Source of the DNA: Candidatus Neomicrothrix sp. UBA7884
GTDB lineage: Bacteria; Actinomycetota; Acidimicrobiia; Acidimicrobiales; MedAcidi-G1
Assembly (NCBI GenBank): GCA_002501135.1
Contig: DLRQ01000006.1
Location: 1 to 6,735, forward strand
Direction: 5' to 3'
DNA length: 6,735 nt
Shown: positions 1-6,566 of the stretch, one piece after another
Position numbering within the stretch: position 1 is the first letter of the stretch
Layout of the letters: every line of letters begins with the position of its first letter
Translations under genes and position numbers: made by a program
The notes under the pieces: generated by a model
Databases searched by the model: none
What the model was told of the DNA's origin: nothing
Seen by the model: the letters and a program-made list of their open reading frames with translations, nothing else

Positions 1-110
1 GCAGTCGTGGCAGCCGGAGCCGCACCATCATCATCGCTATCGGAACCACAGGCCGACGCAATGAGCGCCAAAGTGAGCGCTACAACAAGTACCTTCGAAA
101 ACCTTCTCAT
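1..110 (-). CDS. Lipoprotein N-terminus, probable transporter substrate-binding protein (partial, 3' end off window)
   Basis: The first 37 residues of a protein that continues beyond the left edge are visible. It begins MRRFSKV, followed by a hydrophobic stretch of about 13 residues (VLVVALTLALIAS) and Cys21 in the context IASAC-GS, which is a bacterial lipoprotein signal peptide with a lipobox. After the Cys comes a flexible Asp-, Ala- and Thr-rich linker (GSDSDDDGAAPAATT), typical of extracytoplasmic substrate-binding lipoproteins of actinobacterial ABC transporters. The gene was too short for ordinary ORF listing. The start is supported by a Shine-Dalgarno-like GAGGGGA 8 nt upstream. It lies 97 bp downstream of the Rieske gene, in the same direction, with its own candidate promoter. 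A role in importing the substrate of the neighbouring catabolic operon is inference; the ligand-binding domain is not in the window, and another kind of lipoprotein is possible. Confidence 0.8.
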   Translation of the reverse strand, partial: MRRFSKVLVVALTLALIASACGSDSDDDGAAPAATT

Positions 111-118
111 TACAGGAT

Positions 119-125
119 TCCCCTC
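119..125 (-). promoter_or_regulatory. Ribosome binding site of the lipoprotein gene
   Basis: Read on the minus strand this is GAGGGGA, a purine-rich Shine-Dalgarno-like sequence. Eight nt (111-118) separate it from the ATG at 110-108. It supports the chosen start of the lipoprotein. Confidence 0.6.
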
Positions 126-143
126 TCCCATTCGGGCAGTTTC

Positions 144-160
144 GGTCTGACCGTCAGACC
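144..160. promoter_or_regulatory. Perfect 17-base palindrome, candidate repressor operator
   Basis: GGTCTGAC-C-GTCAGACC has two perfect 8-base arms around one central base. A shorter palindrome, GGTC-T-GACC (144-152), is nested in it. The right end overlaps the proposed -10 hexamer of the lipoprotein promoter and the rest covers the predicted transcription start, the classic position for a repressor site. The nested GGTCTGACC resembles operators of FadR-subfamily GntR regulators (GT...AC core), but a TetR-family or other regulator is equally possible. No regulator gene lies in the window. It is not followed by a T-run in either direction, so a terminator is unlikely. Confidence 0.55.
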
Positions 161-186
161 ATAGTGATGGATAACCGATTCCTCAA
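158..186 (-). promoter_or_regulatory. Candidate sigma-70-type promoter for the lipoprotein gene
   Basis: On the minus strand, TTGAGG (186-181, four of six matches to TTGACA) and TATGGT (163-158, four of six to TATAAT) are separated by exactly 17 nt. The predicted start of transcription would be near position 151, giving a leader of about 40 nt before the ATG at 110. The hexamers are imperfect, so this is a prediction from spacing and position. The promoter sits in the only intergenic gap of the window, which fits independent expression of the downstream gene. Confidence 0.45.
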
Positions 187-212
187 ATTGAACCCTCAGG
201 CACTAGTTCAAT
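187..212. repeat. Weak inverted repeat across the Rieske stop codon
   Basis: ATTGAAC (187-193) and GTTCAAT (206-212) are perfect 7-base arms separated by 12 bases, and the second arm includes the Rieske stop codon (208-210). In the direction of transcription the stem is followed by TTTGAGG, which is only a very short T-tract, and the stem is AT-rich. It could be a weak terminator or half of a regulatory site beside the -35 box, or chance. No convincing intrinsic terminator was seen between the Rieske gene and the lipoprotein gene. Confidence 0.25.
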
Positions 213-1374
213 CCCTTGGCCACCTTTCCCTGTAGCGCTTCACCAACCAACGGTTGAACTGCACATGGGACTCCTCCTGCCACGAATAGCGGCCACGGGG
301 GGCGAACCTGGAGTTCAAGCCGACCTGAACCTTCTTGGTCACATCCTGGTCCTGGTCCACGAATACCTGGATTCCAGCTATCGCTGTCTCCAGGAGTTGT
401 TCGAACATCGGGTGCTCGAAGGTGTCAGGATGCAGCAGGGTTCCGATCTCGACATCGATCGTCGAGGCCGTCTTGGGACGCACGATGAAGTAGAAGGCCT
501 GGTCGGGTGCCGTCCCAAGGCAGAGGCTCGGAGGGATCAGCGCAAATGTCGACCGCCACCGCTCCTCCTCGGTCAGGTCGGGGAACACCGGATACAGGGC
601 CTTGTGCGTTGCATTGAAGCCTGCGTCGATATGCAGGTAGCCGGCCTCCCTGAAGATGACGTTGCTGTCGTCGTCCCATGGGACTGGAAAGGTCGAGAGC
701 TCGCTGGGGCAGAAGTCCTGGATGTACTCGTGGAGCTTCGTTGCGTGGTAACCATCGTTGAAGTTCTCGAACATGATCTTCCAGTTCCAGGGCATGTCCT
801 CTAGCACCACCGTGTCCGTACACCGGCAGTTAGTCAGGTCGTAGTGCTCCAGATACGGGTTGTACCGCTCGAGGGTGGGAGCCAGCGGCTCCGCATCGGC
901 ATCGAAGTTGACGAACACAAAGCCCTGCCAGACCTCGACCTGGATGTTTGGCAGGCCCCAGTCCTTCTTGTCGAAGTTCTCGGTCTTCTCCATGGCAGGA
1001 GCGCCAAGCAGGCGGCCGTCGAGGCCGTAGATCCAGTGGTGGTATGGGCACTTGAAGGTGGTCGAACTGCCGGATCCCTCGCAGATTGCCTGCGCCCTGT
1101 GCTGGCAGACCGAGGAGAGTGCCCTGACTACGCCCTCCTTGTCCCGCGTGATGATCAGCCTCTCACCGTTCACGTCGACGGTGAACCAGTCGCCCGGATC
1201 CGGCACCCTGCTGGCAAGGCCCACACACACCCACTCGTGGTCGAAGATGGCCCGACGTTCGAACTCAAGGAACTCCTCGGAGGTGTAGATGACCGGAGGC
1301 AACGTGTCAGCCTCAGACTGGGGCACAATTGAGGAGTCAAAGGAGTCCAGCAACTCCGGGGTGAACAGGTTCAT
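208..1374 (-). CDS. Rieske non-heme iron oxygenase, large (alpha) subunit
   Basis: This 388-residue protein has the two-domain layout of ring-hydroxylating/demethylating oxygenase alpha subunits, at the family's usual length. The N-terminal Rieske [2Fe-2S] domain shows CQH (C90, H92) and CPYH (C109, H112), so all four cluster ligands are present. The catalytic domain carries ENFNDGYHATKLH (203-215), with iron ligands H210 and H215 and the bridging Asp D207; D342 in the segment QDQDV is the likely third iron ligand. The motif and Rieske-domain style look more like the choline monooxygenase/betaine demethylase group than naphthalene dioxygenase, but this is by eye. The expected reaction is NAD(P)H- and O2-dependent hydroxylation or oxidative N-/O-demethylation in the cytoplasm. 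Its ATG overlaps the ligase stop (ATGA), and AAAGGAAA lies about 8 nt upstream. No ferredoxin, reductase or beta subunit gene is in the window. The substrate is unknown. Confidence 0.93.
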   Translation of the reverse strand: MNLFTPELLDSFDSSIVPQSEADTLPPVIYTSEEFLEFERRAIFDHEWVCVGLASRVPDPGDWFTVDVNGERLIITRDKEGVVRALSSVCQHRAQAICEGSGSSTTFKCPYHHWIYGLDGRLLGAPAMEKTENFDKKDWGLPNIQVEVWQGFVFVNFDADAEPLAPTLERYNPYLEHYDLTNCRCTDTVVLEDMPWNWKIMFENFNDGYHATKLHEYIQDFCPSELSTFPVPWDDDSNVIFREAGYLHIDAGFNATHKALYPVFPDLTEEERWRSTFALIPPSLCLGTAPDQAFYFIVRPKTASTIDVEIGTLLHPDTFEHPMFEQLLETAIAGIQVFVDQDQDVTKKVQVGLNSRFAPRGRYSWQEESHVQFNRWLVKRYRERWPRD

Positions 1375-2906
1375 TTCGGGATTTCCTTTCCAGGTTCAGG
1401 GTTGTCCAACAAGAACTTGCGGATCTTCCCGACGCTGGTGCGCGGTAGTTCGTCAAGGAACGTGATCTCGACCGGACGCTTGACCTTGGCCAGCCTCTCG
1501 GCACACCACTTGTCCAGGTCAGCCACCGATGGTTGCAACGCGGAGGGATCAGCCACCACGAAGGCAACAGGCAACTCGTCGCGGATCTCATCATCACGTC
1601 CGATCACGGCGGCCTCCAGAACCCCGGGATGTTCGGCCAGGACGGTCTCGACCTCGACAACAGAGACGTTCTCGCCGGCGACCTTGAGCACGTCGGATCG
1701 TCGACCGTCGAAGTAGTGCCTGCCCGTCTCGTCGCGGATGGCCCGGTCACCGGTGAGGAACCAGCCGTCCCGGAAACTGGCCTCGGTCGTGGCAGGGTCA
1801 TCGAGATAACCGGCGAACAGGGTCGTGCCACGCTCACCTCCGACCACCACCTCACCCACCTCGCCGACATCCACAGGCGTGCCGTCTGGTCGCTGAACGT
1901 CGACGATGCAACCAGTGGTCACCAGCCCCATCGAGGACGGTTCAGGATCATCAGGCTCATCGGTGAGAACCGCCGGGATTGTCTCGGTCATTCCGTACAG
2001 CTGTCTCGGCCGACACCCGAACCAGTCGGACACGGTCTCGTACTGGTCTGCCGTGATGTTCTGGGCGTACCAGCAGTGGCGTAGCCGCAGACCCTCGACA
2101 GGGCGTCCCCTTGCGAGGATCATCCGGAGCGGGGCGGCGAAGAGGCTGGCCGCTGTGGCACCGTGGCGGGCCGCCTGCGACATGAAGCCGCTGGCTGAGA
2201 ACGACGACATCAGCGCCACGCTGGCTCCGGCCCAGATGGCCGATGCAAACGAGTAGTACTGGGCATTGACGTGGAACATTGGGAGCACAACCAGTTGGCG
2301 GTCAGTCTCATCGAGACACGCAGCCTCGGCCATCGTTCGGCCCGCAAACGCATAGTTGGCCTGGGTCACCTCAACGCCCTTCGGCTCCCCGGTGGTCCCC
2401 GAGGTGAACATTACCCCGGCCCTGTCCGTCGGCCCGATGTCGAGCAGGGATGAAAACCGATCACCCAGCAGGGCCGGCATGTCCGGATCCTGTTCATCGA
2501 CCTGGATTACGGACAGGGACCCGCAGGCCTCCAGGTAGGTTGAGGACCTGGACGTCTCGCAGATTCCGACGACTGGCGAGGTGCGCCTGATGTGACCCTC
2601 AAACTCAGACGCCCTTCCCATCGGGTCAGAGGGGACCACCCATGCCCCGAGCCGAACGACAGCCAGCCAGACGGCCACGAACGCCGGTGAGTTGGCCAGG
2701 GCCATGTGGACCGCCGAACCAGCGACCACACCGCGCGACGAAAGCGTGCCGGCCACCTGTGAGACAACGTCGTCAAACTGGCTGTAGGTCCAGTTGGAGG
2801 CGACACCATTCGGGTCCTCAAATACGAGAAACGAATGGTCGCCCCTGCGCTCGACACTCCGGGTCCACGACTCTGAGAATGTGGGGTATCGCAAAATGTC
2901 GGTCAT
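1371..2906 (-). CDS. AMP-forming acyl-CoA synthetase (carnitine/crotonobetaine-CoA ligase-like)
   Basis: This 511-residue enzyme of the adenylate-forming (ANL) family activates a carboxylic acid with ATP to an acyl-AMP and then transfers it to CoA. The core motifs are intact: the phosphate-binding loop TSGTTGEPKG (168-177), YGMTE (304-308), TGD (385-387), the hinge region GRRSDVLKVAGENVS (401-415) followed by EVE (418-420), and PRTSVGK (488-494) with the catalytic Lys494. The segment around 209-250 (PMFHVNAQYYS, then a GASVALM stretch) resembles CaiC-type carnitine/crotonobetaine-CoA ligases, although substrate cannot be assigned from this. There is no signal peptide, so it is cytoplasmic. 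It starts in a 4-bp ATGA overlap with the hyuB stop and ends in the same overlap with the Rieske start. GGAGAGG lies 4 nt before the ATG. It probably activates the acid made by the upstream enzymes or by the oxygenase; aryl or medium-chain acids are alternatives. Confidence 0.93.
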   Translation of the reverse strand: MTDILRYPTFSESWTRSVERRGDHSFLVFEDPNGVASNWTYSQFDDVVSQVAGTLSSRGVVAGSAVHMALANSPAFVAVWLAVVRLGAWVVPSDPMGRASEFEGHIRRTSPVVGICETSRSSTYLEACGSLSVIQVDEQDPDMPALLGDRFSSLLDIGPTDRAGVMFTSGTTGEPKGVEVTQANYAFAGRTMAEAACLDETDRQLVVLPMFHVNAQYYSFASAIWAGASVALMSSFSASGFMSQAARHGATAASLFAAPLRMILARGRPVEGLRLRHCWYAQNITADQYETVSDWFGCRPRQLYGMTETIPAVLTDEPDDPEPSSMGLVTTGCIVDVQRPDGTPVDVGEVGEVVVGGERGTTLFAGYLDDPATTEASFRDGWFLTGDRAIRDETGRHYFDGRRSDVLKVAGENVSVVEVETVLAEHPGVLEAAVIGRDDEIRDELPVAFVVADPSALQPSVADLDKWCAERLAKVKRPVEITFLDELPRTSVGKIRKFLLDNPEPGKEIPK

Positions 2907-4480
2907 GGAGCCTCTCCGAAACCCCCACCGCCAGGCAGTTCCAGGCAGACCACGTCATCGGGTCCGAGGGTGATCCGGCTCTGGGTGGTAACAGGCTCAC
3001 CGTTGACCATGAACGACCCCGATGCTCCGGGCCCGCCGCCGAATATCCCCTGTGGTGGCTCGTCAAGCCTGCTTGTCACGGCGTTCAGTTCCCAGTCGCG
3101 TGACGTGTCAACGCTGAACTCGATCGTCTGACCGAGGCCCCCGATCTGGGCACCGCTACCCCCCGAACCACGGCGCAACTCCTTCCTGTGGAACCTGATC
3201 GGTGCTGAGGCCTCTACCACCTCGATCGGGACGGCTGACACGCCGGTCGGGTACGAGCAGGCTGAGAGACCTGCTTTGGCAGCCCTCGCACCTACGCCAC
3301 CGGCGTAGGTGAACATGGCTGTTATGAACGGACTTCCATCCTCGTGGGCTCCGTTCACCTGCATCGTCCAGACTGCTCCAGATCCCTCGGCCATCGACTC
3401 CTCCGGCCTGATCTGGGCGAGCGCCTTGAGGAGTGCATTTGGAAGGAACATCCCGACCACGTGCCGGGCCGTTCCGGGCTGTGGCAGGACGGCATTCACG
3501 ATCGACCCCTCGGGGGCCAGCATCTTGATAGGACTGAGGCTCCCGTGGTTGTTTGGTATCTCCGGGTTCAGAACCGAACGAACCGTGAACGTCGTGTAGG
3601 CATGTGTGTAGTTGCGCACGACGTTGATTCCCCACGGACTTGCATCGGAGGTACCCGCGTAATCCACCGTTATCTCACCGGCCTCGGCATCGACCTGAAT
3701 TGAGCAGACGATGTCGATCCGGCTACCGTCAGCAAGGTCCAGCACGGCACTGGCCGGGAATGAGCCCGAGGTCAGGCCACGGATGCTCGCCCTCGTCGCC
3801 TCCTCGGAACGGTTGATGATCTCGTCGGCAAGGTCCTCGATGTCATCGAGGCCATGGGAGTCGCAGAGAACCTCAAGGCGCTGTGCCCCCACCTCGCCCG
3901 AGGCCATCTGGGCGTGCAGGTCCCCGGCCATGTGGTCCGGTTGGCGAACGTTGGACAAGATGAAGCGCCACACATCGGCGTTCCGTTCTCCGGCCTTCAT
4001 CAGCTTGCAGATCGGTATCCACAGGCCCTCCTCGAAGCAGTCGCGGCCGCCGGCACCGATTCCGTAGCCGCCCACATCGGTGTGGTGGATGGTCGAGCCG
4101 AAGAAGGCGATCGGTACTGACTGGTCGGCACCCGAAGGCACGCGCCACGCAGGCACCAGCACGGTCACATCCAGCAGTTGGCCTGCAGTCTTGTAGGGGT
4201 CGTTGGTCACCAGCACGTCACCCGGTACGAGGGTCTCGGCCGGAAACTCCTCAAGCATGCTGGCAGCACCGATTGCGAGTGAGTTGATGTGGCCCGGCGT
4301 ACCTGTGACAGCCTGGGCGACCATTCGCCCCCGGCGGTCGAACACCGCGTTGGCCAGGTCACCTGCCTCGCGGACGATCGGGCTAAAGGCTGAGCGCTGG
4401 AGTGCACGGGCCTGTTCGTTGACGGTCGCAATCAGCGACTGCCAGAGGACCTCCAACTCAATGGGATCGAACCTACTCAT
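2903..4480 (-). CDS. hyuB: Hydantoinase/oxoprolinase B-type subunit (HyuB family)
   Basis: At 525 residues this is within the normal length of the hydantoinase B/oxoprolinase family, which pairs with a HyuA subunit for ATP-dependent opening of cyclic amides (N-methylhydantoin, 5-oxoproline, caprolactam) or, in the acetone/acetophenone carboxylase branch, carboxylation of ketones. Recognisable family blocks are the opening DPIELEVL (5-12), LQRSAFSPIVREAGD (27-41), the metal-site region TNDPYKTAGQLLD (92-104), HHTDVGG (132-138), and the Gly-rich C-terminus ending PGGGGFG (516-522). Asp41, Asp104, His132/His133 and Asp135 are retained. In the NDPY block the common GGTH-type His is Gln101, a deviation that may mark a subfamily. 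The start lies in a 4-bp ATGA overlap with the hyuA stop, with GAGGA 7 nt upstream, so 1:1 coupled synthesis of the two subunits is likely. The exact substrate is unknown. Confidence 0.93.
   Translation of the reverse strand: MSRFDPIELEVLWQSLIATVNEQARALQRSAFSPIVREAGDLANAVFDRRGRMVAQAVTGTPGHINSLAIGAASMLEEFPAETLVPGDVLVTNDPYKTAGQLLDVTVLVPAWRVPSGADQSVPIAFFGSTIHHTDVGGYGIGAGGRDCFEEGLWIPICKLMKAGERNADVWRFILSNVRQPDHMAGDLHAQMASGEVGAQRLEVLCDSHGLDDIEDLADEIINRSEEATRASIRGLTSGSFPASAVLDLADGSRIDIVCSIQVDAEAGEITVDYAGTSDASPWGINVVRNYTHAYTTFTVRSVLNPEIPNNHGSLSPIKMLAPEGSIVNAVLPQPGTARHVVGMFLPNALLKALAQIRPEESMAEGSGAVWTMQVNGAHEDGSPFITAMFTYAGGVGARAAKAGLSACSYPTGVSAVPIEVVEASAPIRFHRKELRRGSGGSGAQIGGLGQTIEFSVDTSRDWELNAVTSRLDEPPQGIFGGGPGASGSFMVNGEPVTTQSRITLGPDDVVCLELPGGGGFGEAP
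3289..3311. repeat. Perfect 10-bp inverted repeat inside hyuB
   Basis: CACCTACGCC (3289-3298) and GGCGTAGGTG (3302-3311) form a perfect 10-base stem with a 3-base loop inside the hyuB reading frame, encoding residues around TYAGGVG (391-397). It would make a stable mRNA hairpin. No T-run follows, so it is not a terminator. The amino acids there look family-conserved and Gly-rich, so the repeat may simply follow from codon choice. Confidence 0.45.
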
Positions 4481-6561
4481 GCCCGTGTCCTCGTTGCCAC
4501 GAGGCTGCCGTCACCAGCCACCTCAACCGCCCACCCCGGACGTATGACTGACGTGGTCTCACGTTCCTCAACCACGGCGGGACCGTCGAAGTGGGCTCCA
4601 GGTGTGAGTTCGTGGCGCTGGTAGACCGGTGTGTCCAAAGGAGGTGACCCCCGATCGAACACAACGGGGCGGCTGCCTGGAGAACCAGCGGCTCTGGAGT
4701 CCTGGGAACTCGCTGTCGACGGCTCAACCTCGTCTAGTTCTGCCGAGGCCGACAACCTCCAGGTCACGGCCTCGATCCCCACGTCAGGGATTGCAAGGCC
4801 GTATATGCGCCGGTATTCCTCTTCAAACGCCGCCGCCACTTGCTCCATTGGAACGGTCCACGAACCCCCTTCATCGACCCAGATGGTTATCTCGTTTCCC
4901 TGTCCGACGTACCGGGCGTCAACCCCGTACCGGAATCCGACCGCATCCTCAGATACCCCTGCAGCCATCAAGACACGGCGGCCCTCGTTCCTTAGCTCGG
5001 CCAGCAGGTCATCCCGCTCGGCTTCATCAAGACTCTCAAGGGCCCTGGGCATGGACCGGGCAAGGTCGATCCGCACAGGTGAGACGAGTGTGCCGAATGC
5101 TGAGAGGACGCTCGCGTTCACCGGAAATACGACCCGGTCGGATTCGAGGAGGTCAGCTACCCCGCAGGCGTGGACCGGCCCTGCTCCACCAAAGGCGAGG
5201 ATCGTCACCCCACGCAGGTCCACCCCACGCTCGACACCGTGCATCCGTGCCGCCGCCGCCATGTTCTGGTTGACCACCTCGTGGACACCGGCGGCTGTAT
5301 CAGTCGACGACATGTCCAGCCCGTCGGCCACGGCCGCCATCGCCTCAATGGCCAGCGTGGCCTCAAGGGGCATGTCACCACCAAGGAAGGCGTCGGCATC
5401 CAGGAAACCGAGAACAAGGTCCGCATCGGTTACCGCCGGAACGGCTCCGCCCTGCCCGTAACTGGCGGGGCCGGGATCGGCCCCGGCCGAGTCTGGGCCG
5501 ACCTTCAACAGGCCGAACTGGTCCAGCCGAGCGAGGCTGCCGCCTCCGGCCCCTATCTCAACCAGGTCGACCGACGGCACCGAAACGGGATATCCGGACC
5601 CCTTCTTGAAGCGGTACATGCGCGCAACCTCGAAGGTGTTGACGAGATCCGGTTCGAACTCCTCGATGAGGGTGGCCTTCGCCGTCGTTCCACCCATGTC
5701 GAAGGCCAGTAGACGCTTCTCTCCCATACGGTGTGCGAACCAGCGAGCGGCCAACGCACCGGCCGCAGGTCCGGACTCGACCAGACGGATCGGCGCCTGT
5801 GCCGCATCCTCGGCCGAGACGACCCCGCCGTTGGACAACATCATCAGGACCGAGCCACCGAAACCCTCAGAGGACAACCACTTCTGCAACTCGTCGAGGT
5901 AGGGGCCGATCACCGGCATGGTCGCCGCATTGCAGGCAGCGGTGATCATCCTCGGGTATTCGCGGATCTGCGGTGATATCTCGGCGGACACGCAGACAGG
6001 GATTCCAAGTTGGGTGCGAACATGGTCGGCGACGACACGCTCGTTGTGCGGGTTCACGTACGAGTTGAGGAGGCAGATGGCGACCGATTCAACGTCGACC
6101 GCACGCAGCCTGCTGGTCAGGTCCTGTAGATCCCGCGACGATGGCTCTGTCACGAGCACTCCCTGCGCTGTGGTCCTCTCGTCGACCTCGAAGGTCCGGC
6201 CCCTTGGTACCGGCGGATCCGGAAACTCGATCTGCAGGTCGTACATGTCGTACCGGTGTTCATCACGGATGAGAAGGGTGTCGGCAAAACCCGTGGTCGT
6301 AACCAGAGCGGCCCTACCCGTCTTGCCCTCGATAAGGGCGTTGGTAACGAGGGTTGTCGCATGGACGATCGGTGCTGTGATCTCCGAAGGTTCCACACCC
6401 GTTCGGGCCAGCAGGCTGGTGATGCCGCTGCGAACCGCATCAAGTGGGGCAGACGGTGTGGTGAGCGTCTTCTCGACGTGGACGGATCCCACCTCACCGT
6501 CCAACAGGACGATGTCTGTGAACGTTCCTCCGATATCGACGGCCAACCGCCAGTCGCCCAT
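4477..6561 (-). CDS. hyuA: Hydantoinase/oxoprolinase A-type subunit, ATP-binding (HyuA family)
   Basis: With the start used here the protein has 694 residues, the usual length of HyuA subunits. It has the actin-like ATPase fold (sugar kinase/Hsp70/actin type): phosphate-binding motif DIGGTFTDIV (9-18) at the N-terminus, LSNGGVVS (242-249), RLVESGPAAG (259-268), a second phosphate motif FDMGGTTAK (287-295), GAGGGS (337-342), VGPDSAGADPGPASYG (354-369), FGGAGPVHACGVA (457-469), and the C-terminal SAFGTL (487-492) region of the family. It would bind and use ATP to activate the substrate with HyuB. A longer frame opens at 6624, but that would overlap the preceding cupin gene by 58 bp and add 21 residues before the conserved MGDWRLAVDIGG, so the Met at 6561 is preferred. 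GGAGAG lies 9 nt before it. It ends in an ATGA overlap with hyuB. Cyclic amide hydrolysis and ketone carboxylation are both possible. Confidence 0.93.
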   Translation of the reverse strand: MGDWRLAVDIGGTFTDIVLLDGEVGSVHVEKTLTTPSAPLDAVRSGITSLLARTGVEPSEITAPIVHATTLVTNALIEGKTGRAALVTTTGFADTLLIRDEHRYDMYDLQIEFPDPPVPRGRTFEVDERTTAQGVLVTEPSSRDLQDLTSRLRAVDVESVAICLLNSYVNPHNERVVADHVRTQLGIPVCVSAEISPQIREYPRMITAACNAATMPVIGPYLDELQKWLSSEGFGGSVLMMLSNGGVVSAEDAAQAPIRLVESGPAAGALAARWFAHRMGEKRLLAFDMGGTTAKATLIEEFEPDLVNTFEVARMYRFKKGSGYPVSVPSVDLVEIGAGGGSLARLDQFGLLKVGPDSAGADPGPASYGQGGAVPAVTDADLVLGFLDADAFLGGDMPLEATLAIEAMAAVADGLDMSSTDTAAGVHEVVNQNMAAAARMHGVERGVDLRGVTILAFGGAGPVHACGVADLLESDRVVFPVNASVLSAFGTLVSPVRIDLARSMPRALESLDEAERDDLLAELRNEGRRVLMAAGVSEDAVGFRYGVDARYVGQGNEITIWVDEGGSWTVPMEQVAAAFEEEYRRIYGLAIPDVGIEAVTWRLSASAELDEVEPSTASSQDSRAAGSPGSRPVVFDRGSPPLDTPVYQRHELTPGAHFDGPAVVEERETTSVIRPGWAVEVAGDGSLVATRTRA

Positions 6562-6566
6562 GTCTC

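Noticed and set aside
144..160. Palindrome as a rho-independent terminator for the operon
   Set aside because: No T-run follows in either direction and it overlaps a plausible promoter, so an operator is the better reading.
265..2084. Long open frames on the plus strand (265-804, 844-1332, 1533-2084)
   Set aside because: They lie antisense to the Rieske and ligase genes, whose full motif sets are intact. The plus-strand translations are low-complexity and show no recognisable domain, as expected in GC-rich DNA.
4629..5712. Plus-strand open frames antisense to hyuA (4629-5273, 4631-5461, 5170-5712)
   Set aside because: They overlap one another in different frames, are rich in Arg, Ser and Pro, and are antisense to conserved hyuA motifs.
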